A DNA stretch of 28,830 bases, taken from NCBI GenBank assembly GCA_937904535.1, contig CALELC010000461.1, forward strand, positions 1 through 28,830. Reading direction: 5' to 3'. Below, one piece after another: positions 25,101 to 28,830 of the stretch. Made by a program: the position numbers and the translations under genes. How positions within the stretch are numbered: position 1 is the stretch's first letter; each line of letters opens with the position of its first letter. The notes beneath the pieces were generated by a model. The model did no database searches and was not told the DNA's origin. It saw only the letters and a list, made by a program, of their open reading frames with translations. The DNA comes from an uncultured Planctomycetaceae bacterium. Lineage in GTDB: Bacteria; Planctomycetota; Planctomycetia; Pirellulales; Pirellulaceae.

Positions 25101-25283
25101 CTAGGGACGCCGTGGCGGACGCCCTTTCGTTTTGAAATCGTCGACGGTGTACATGCTGGTCTTACCGGGATCGGATGTGTCGACGAAGTCGGGCCGCTCG
25201 CGGGGATCGGGCTTTTTGTCACCACACCCGCTGAGGCTTAGAGACACCAGCGTCAGCATTAGCAGGCCGGTTAAAGTGCGCAT
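25101..25283 (-). CDS. Small lipoprotein (60 residues)
   Basis: This tiny exported protein has a textbook lipoprotein signal: MRTLTGLLMLTLVSLSLSGC, lipobox LSGC with lipidated Cys 20. A short hydrophilic Asp/Pro/Lys-rich tail ends in GRPPRRP. GAAGG eight bases before ATG 25283 supports the start. Small lipoproteins often sit next to DUF1559 genes in planctomycetes, and here it lies between a DUF1559 gene and an LRR lipoprotein gene, each flanked by a hairpin. The mature tail is only 40 residues and no function can be inferred. Confidence 0.85.
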   Translation of the reverse strand: MRTLTGLLMLTLVSLSLSGCGDKKPDPRERPDFVDTSDPGKTSMYTVDDFKTKGRPPRRP

Positions 25284-25325
25284 TCAATGAACCTTCACTT
25301 GCAATTAAGTCGAACGAGAAGAGAT

Positions 25326-25352
25326 GGCGGCCGGCAGCAGGTGCCGGCCGCC
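25326..25352 (-). terminator. Perfect 11-bp hairpin after the second DUF1559 gene
   Basis: The arms GGCGGCCGGCA and TGCCGGCCGCC enclose a five-base loop, 38 bases past the DUF1559 stop. On the minus strand it is followed by ATCTCTTCTCG, pyrimidine-rich but without a true T-run, so it may terminate partially or stabilise the mRNA 3' end. Confidence 0.65.
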
Positions 25353-25389
25353 AACAGAATCGGAGCGATCGTGTGTTGACACCGACCGC

Positions 25390-26394
25390 TTAAAACTCGG
25401 ACTTCGGCTGCGCGCCGTCCTGCTTGCCGTTAATCATCACCCAAGTCGCATAGTCAATGGTTTCGCTAACGGTGCGGATCGATCCGTCAGCGTAGCTCGC
25501 CATGACAATGCCCGGGTGCAGGGAGTCAGCACCCCAGTGTTCATTGTTGGGGCCGACGTGAGTGATATAACCAGGCTCTTGCGAGTAGGGGCCGGAGCGG
25601 AACCAAGCCCCATATACCGCAGGTGTGCCGTCGACGGCTGAGTAACGTGCCGCGTCAGCACCTTCGCCCCACTGCACCGGGCCGATAAAGGCCGAGATAA
25701 ACACGGCTTCGCCCATGGTTCGTGGCACCCCTTGGCCGCCCGTGTGCCGTCCGCCCCACTTGTGACCGTAGGTCGAGTGTTCGGCAACGGCGATGGTATT
25801 GGAGGTGCCATCGGGAATATCACGGAAGCCGCTGGACTGCAGAATCGTGAAAATGCCGCTGTAATCCGCACTGGGCAACGCATCTTCAATCGGATCGTCA
25901 TACCACGGGTAGTTGATCTCGTTCAATTCGTAGCCTTCGGCACCCGCATAGTTCGTCCAAGCAATGCCGTGCGAACGCGTGGTGTCGGAGAACTGCGGGC
26001 TGGAGGGGCACTGCAGCGTCGGCACGAGCTGCGAAACGTGTGGTTGCTGCCAAGCGGGAAGCCGGAAATCGATCGAATCGTACAGCGCCCCTTGCTCGAT
26101 AAATGGCAGGATCGAGGTGATCCAAGTGTGATGGTAAGGGCCTTGAGGTGTGCCGCTACCATTCCCCAAGAACACCAACGGAGGGAACTTTTTGTAGGTG
26201 CTTTCGTAGTTGTGCAGCGCTAGGCCGACCTGCTTGAGGTTATTGCCACAACTCATTCGCCGAGCCGCTTCACGAGCGGACTGCACCGCCGGGAGCAACA
26301 GGCCGACCATGACTCCGATGATCGCGATCACCACTAGCAATTCGACTAGTGTGAAGCCTGCCGCACGTGACCAAGTCCGCATGGACTGTCGCAT
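25390..26394 (-). CDS. DUF1559 domain-containing protein with pilin-like N-terminus
   Basis: This is the second DUF1559 paralogue in the window, 334 residues. The prepilin-like motif (AAGFTLVELLVVIAIIG, about 11-27) is nearly identical to that of the protein at 4601-5539 through SAREAARRM. The central domain is diverged. The C-terminal H-x9-DG motif is present (HPGIVMASYADG). GAGG about ten bases before ATG 26394 acts as ribosome-binding site. It heads a run of minus-strand genes: DUF1559, small lipoprotein, LRR lipoprotein. The protein is presumably envelope-displayed; its role is unknown. Confidence 0.95.
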   Translation of the reverse strand: MRQSMRTWSRAAGFTLVELLVVIAIIGVMVGLLLPAVQSAREAARRMSCGNNLKQVGLALHNYESTYKKFPPLVFLGNGSGTPQGPYHHTWITSILPFIEQGALYDSIDFRLPAWQQPHVSQLVPTLQCPSSPQFSDTTRSHGIAWTNYAGAEGYELNEINYPWYDDPIEDALPSADYSGIFTILQSSGFRDIPDGTSNTIAVAEHSTYGHKWGGRHTGGQGVPRTMGEAVFISAFIGPVQWGEGADAARYSAVDGTPAVYGAWFRSGPYSQEPGYITHVGPNNEHWGADSLHPGIVMASYADGSIRTVSETIDYATWVMINGKQDGAQPKSEF

Positions 26395-26440
26395 TTCTTC
26401 AACCTCTTGAGATAAGAACGTAGAAAACCAGCCCTGAATT

Positions 26441-26468
26441 TTGGCAGTCCTCTGCGATGAACTGCCAA
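26441..26468 (-). promoter_or_regulatory. 5' UTR hairpin upstream of the second DUF1559 gene
   Basis: TTGGCAGT and ACTGCCAA form an 8-bp stem with a 12-base loop, about 47 bases before the start codon and inside the presumed leader. It could affect leader stability or translation; no known riboswitch class is recognised. Confidence 0.35.
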
Positions 26469-26525
26469 CAGCAGGACAGCAGTACAGGTGGCGGGATGAC
26501 GAGATCGTGACACCTGATAACGCTC

Positions 26526-26554
26526 ACGCTACTGCTGGCATAATCGCGTGTCAA
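26526..26554 (-). promoter_or_regulatory. Putative promoter of the second DUF1559 gene
   Basis: A perfect -35 TTGACA (26549-26554), a 17-base spacer and a weak -10 TAGCGT (26526-26531) are read on the minus strand. They lie about 130 bases before the ATG. The -35 is convincing and the -10 is not. Confidence 0.4.
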
Positions 26555-26722
26555 GTTTTTTGTCCCACATCTTCGCCGCGCGGACGTCGCTCGTTAGGTG
26601 GCGAACGCCGCCATAAAGCGCGATTGCGGTGGGTTCAGCCCGCGGACGCGAAACGGCGATTCATCGGCCTGACGAAACCGTCTCCGGCTGGCCGCAATCC
26701 TGAAATAGTGCTATAGAGCTAC
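26555..26722. other. Divergent intergenic region with no recognised gene
   Basis: This stretch separates the divergent DUF1559 and gluconate-dehydrogenase-like promoters. The open frame at 26441-26716 lacks a ribosome-binding site and has low-quality composition. I see no other structure. Confidence 0.4.
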
Positions 26723-26751
26723 TTGACTACCGCCTCGCAGTCGCCTATCTC
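26723..26751 (+). promoter_or_regulatory. Putative promoter of the gluconate-dehydrogenase-like operon
   Basis: TTGACT (26723-26728), a 17-base spacer and TATCTC (26746-26751) lie 27 bases before ATG 26778, followed by the strong ribosome-binding site GAGAGGAGG. The leader would be about 20 bases long. Confidence 0.45.
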
Positions 26752-26777
26752 TAAGGTACTTGAGAGGAGGATTCTTG

Positions 26778-27821
26778 ATGGCTGTCGCACTTGCGGTCAG
26801 AGAAGATCAGGACATTCTCAACTACTGTGCTAAGTATCTCACGCGTGATAGCGCTGAGCCGGTTCATAATTTCGGTCAATATGATCCGGCGGATTTGCGC
26901 GGTCGGATCTGTGAGCCGTGGCGTTTTCCCATTCTTGATCGTCATAGCGATGGGCAAGACTTCACGGCGAGCTATGCGTTCAACGAGGTGACCTTCGTTT
27001 TTGCATCTCAGTTCCGACCTGCAACGCCGCAAGCCGTGGGCGTTATCGGAACTTTTGCCAGGCTTTACGAACCGCTGCCGCTCCAGAGGCTTCGCTTCCA
27101 AGGTGTCGAGACGCCCTACTTTGCGGTTACCGTCGTCGTTCCCAAGGGCGAAGTGCACACCTATAAGTTTCTGGTTGATGGGCAGCCGGAGCTCGATCCG
27201 ATCAATCCTCAACGTGTCGTCTTAGACAACGGTAGGATCTGGTCACGGTTTTTTACTCACAACTGCACCCAGCCGATTAGTCTGGAACGCTGGGAATGCG
27301 CGCTGCTGCAACGCCTAACCGATCACATCCTGCCGTTCCGTACGCACGAAGGACAACGAGCGCTGCAGCAGAATCTGGTCGAGAAAACCTTCCTACTGGA
27401 CCAATCGGTCGGGGCCGTCAACTTCATCGATAAGCTGGTCGCTCGCGAAGAAAACCACTATTTGCCCGCTTACAAGATCTGTTTGGAGCTGATCGATCGC
27501 GTGCTTCGTGATCGCAATCGGATCGCCGAGCCGGCGGCGATGCCTAAGTCGATGTTCGTTGCGTTGTACAACGAGATGGCAGTCAATCAGGTGCCGGGCT
27601 GGGACTACAGTCGTTTCAACAGCCCCCGTTTCTTCCTGCAATTGTTGCGTCGCCACACGTTCACTGGCGCATTTAGTCACCCGAAGTATGGCGGCAATAC
27701 CCGGGCTGCCGGCTGGGCTTATCTCGAAGAAAAGTATCGCGACTCAGACGGTAAGACGCTGTTCGACTGGCGCCGCGCCATCGAGCGGCCGCTAGGCAAC
27801 GATCCCGATTACCACGGTTAA
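26778..27821 (+). CDS. Gluconate 2-dehydrogenase subunit 3-like protein with E-set-like segment
   Basis: ATG 26778 is preceded by GAGAGGAGG; an ATG at 26760 lies before that site and is rejected. The 347-residue protein has a C-terminal region (about 175-345) resembling gluconate 2-dehydrogenase subunit 3: LTDHILPFRTHEG, MFVALYNEMA, RFNSPRFFLQLLRRHTFTGAFSHPKYGGN. The segment at about 95-155 (YFAVTVVVPKGEVHTYKFLVDGQ, DPINPQRVVLDNG) resembles the AMPK/CBM48-type E-set fold. No TAT or Sec signal is seen at the N-terminus, so export may depend on a partner. The GMC oxidoreductase gene starts 119 bases downstream, the usual pairing for membrane-linked sugar or polyol dehydrogenases. Confidence 0.85.
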   Translation: MAVALAVREDQDILNYCAKYLTRDSAEPVHNFGQYDPADLRGRICEPWRFPILDRHSDGQDFTASYAFNEVTFVFASQFRPATPQAVGVIGTFARLYEPLPLQRLRFQGVETPYFAVTVVVPKGEVHTYKFLVDGQPELDPINPQRVVLDNGRIWSRFFTHNCTQPISLERWECALLQRLTDHILPFRTHEGQRALQQNLVEKTFLLDQSVGAVNFIDKLVAREENHYLPAYKICLELIDRVLRDRNRIAEPAAMPKSMFVALYNEMAVNQVPGWDYSRFNSPRFFLQLLRRHTFTGAFSHPKYGGNTRAAGWAYLEEKYRDSDGKTLFDWRRAIERPLGNDPDYHG

Positions 27822-27840
27822 GCCGTACAGCGGCAGCGGC

Positions 27841-27875
27841 CACCGTCTCCACGGTGACTGGCTAGAGCGTCACCG
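27841..27875 (+). promoter_or_regulatory. Two mutually exclusive intercistronic hairpins
   Basis: CACCGT-CTCC-ACGGTG (27841-27856) competes with CGGTGAC...GTCACCG (27852-27875, 10-base loop) for the shared segment CGGTG. Neither is followed by a T-tract, so an attenuator or processing site is possible but unproven. Confidence 0.3.
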
Positions 27876-27939
27876 ACTGCTGTTCCGAGTGTCCGATCCT
27901 GCTTGATCCCGAGCGTTCTCATTTGACGAGGGGGCCGGT

Positions 27940-28830
27940 ATGCGCGACCAGTTCGACGTGGTGATTATCGGCAGCGGCGCCGGCGGGGCACCGATCGCTC
28001 ATGTACTCGCTCAGGCTGGCCGTTCGGTTCTCGTCATCGAAAAGGGGCCGTTGCTGTCCGCCCAGTACCAAAACCCGCGCGGTTTGAGCGAGTACAAGCG
28101 CGACGAGTTGGTGGCCACCGGCAGCGAGAAACGGATTCAACACCCGGTCGCCAATCAAGGCGAGTCGTTCTATACCAGTCATGTTGAGCCCGATCTCAAT
28201 GATGAACCGCACATCTACCGCGGCGCTGACGGAAATGATCGGGTCACGATCGAAGGCTACACGGCTCAGGTCGTCGGTGGAGGAACCAACCTGTATGGCG
28301 CGGTCTCGTTGCGGTTCACTCCAGACGACCTGCGTCTGCGTTCCTACAACGACGGCCGTACCGACTTGCGAAACGATCCCAACGGCGACGTCCAGCGCGA
28401 GGCGCGTGACTGGCCTATCAGTTATGAAGAGCTCGAGCCGTACTACTGCCAGGCCGAGAAATTGGTCGGCATCAATGGTACGCGTACCAATCAGGCCAAG
28501 GCATTTAGCGAGGATAACTACCAGACGCCCTTGGAACCCAATCCGATCAGCCGTTTTGCGGAAATCGGCATGGATGCTTTGGGGATGGCCCGCTACCGCA
28601 CGCCGTTGGCGGTGATCACCCAGGATCATGCGCCCAGCGGACGGAAGGCCTATCCGCCTAAAACCGGTTTCGTCAACCGGTACGGAGACCCACTGGGGCT
28701 GAAATCCAACACCTGGGTCTCGTTGCTTTGGCCGGTGATCGGCCAGACGGACTTGGAGCTCTGGCCTAACTGTGTCGTCACGCATTTGGAGTCTGCCGGG
28801 CCGCAGGTCACGCAGGTCCATTTCCGTGAC
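27940..28830 (+). CDS. GMC-family oxidoreductase (3' truncated by window end)
   Basis: An uninterrupted frame of 297 codons runs from ATG 27940 to the window edge, preceded by GAGGGGG. The N-terminus is a Rossmann FAD-binding motif: DVVIIGSGAGGAPIAHVLAQAG (about 5-26) ending VLVIEKG. Further GMC features are QVVGGGTNLYGAVSLRF (about 111-127), the second FAD-contact region, and DWPISYEELEPYYCQAEKLVGI (about 157-178). This is the pattern of the catalytic flavoprotein subunit of gluconate/sorbitol/choline-type dehydrogenases. The substrate cannot be assigned, and the catalytic C-terminus lies outside the window. It is paired with the subunit 3-like gene upstream. Confidence 0.93.
   Translation, partial: MRDQFDVVIIGSGAGGAPIAHVLAQAGRSVLVIEKGPLLSAQYQNPRGLSEYKRDELVATGSEKRIQHPVANQGESFYTSHVEPDLNDEPHIYRGADGNDRVTIEGYTAQVVGGGTNLYGAVSLRFTPDDLRLRSYNDGRTDLRNDPNGDVQREARDWPISYEELEPYYCQAEKLVGINGTRTNQAKAFSEDNYQTPLEPNPISRFAEIGMDALGMARYRTPLAVITQDHAPSGRKAYPPKTGFVNRYGDPLGLKSNTWVSLLWPVIGQTDLELWPNCVVTHLESAGPQVTQVHFRD

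Noticed and set aside
27919..28821. 300-codon minus-strand frame at the right end
   Set aside because: The plus strand encodes an uninterrupted GMC oxidoreductase with FAD-binding motifs and a good ribosome-binding site.

Overview
The window looks like chromosomal DNA of a planctomycete, probably a Pirellula/Rhodopirellula-type member of the Pirellulales. The evidence is two DUF1559 proteins with pilin-like N-termini (GFTLVELLVVIAIIG plus a C-terminal H-x9-DG motif), a secreted protein with two TIGR03000-type domains and GSSGGY repeats, a planctomycete-style PurL with a PurS-like N-terminus, and loosely packed genes with frequent strand switches. No tRNA, rRNA, CRISPR array, phage or IS element was recognised.

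Layout. Positions 1-4582 (+): the tail of an unidentified gene, then a tightly overlapping three-gene exporter (ABC ATPase, FtsX-type permease, HlyD-type adaptor). Positions 4601-7435 (-): a DUF1559 protein and a class I dihydroorotase. Positions 7715-8467 (+): a TauE/SafE permease, convergent with a ceramidase-like secreted protein (8510-9970, -). Positions 10351-12192 (+): an exported SurA/PpiC-type protein built as an internal duplication. A block of hairpin repeats follows, then an AlaC-type aminotransferase (12548-13822, +) whose 3' end is overlapped antisense by an HTTM-domain membrane protein (13680-14780, -), itself translationally coupled to a one-TM partner (14777-15565, -). Positions 15808-16965 (-): the TIGR03000 protein, with a good promoter and a UUCG-loop terminator.

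Positions 17477-18790 (+): a radical SAM protein. Positions 18954-21920 (+): purL, interrupted by a single in-frame TGA at 20694-20696 exactly between its two pseudo-symmetric halves. A second hairpin-repeat block (21938-22147) precedes a two-cluster ferredoxin-domain protein (22208-23197, +). Positions 23282-26394 (-): a TonB-like anchored protein, an LRR lipoprotein, a 60-residue lipoprotein and a second DUF1559 protein, with strong hairpins between the last three. Positions 26778-28830 (+): a gluconate-2-dehydrogenase-subunit-3-like protein carrying an N-terminal E-set/CBM48-like segment, followed by a GMC oxidoreductase that runs off the window; together they probably form a membrane or periplasmic sugar/polyol dehydrogenase.

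Most of the window is ordinary planctomycete housekeeping and surface biology. The observations most worth a second look are the in-frame stop in purL, the covarying two-hairpin intergenic repeat family at two loci, the terminator-separated DUF1559/lipoprotein/LRR cassette, and the HTTM/one-TM pair.
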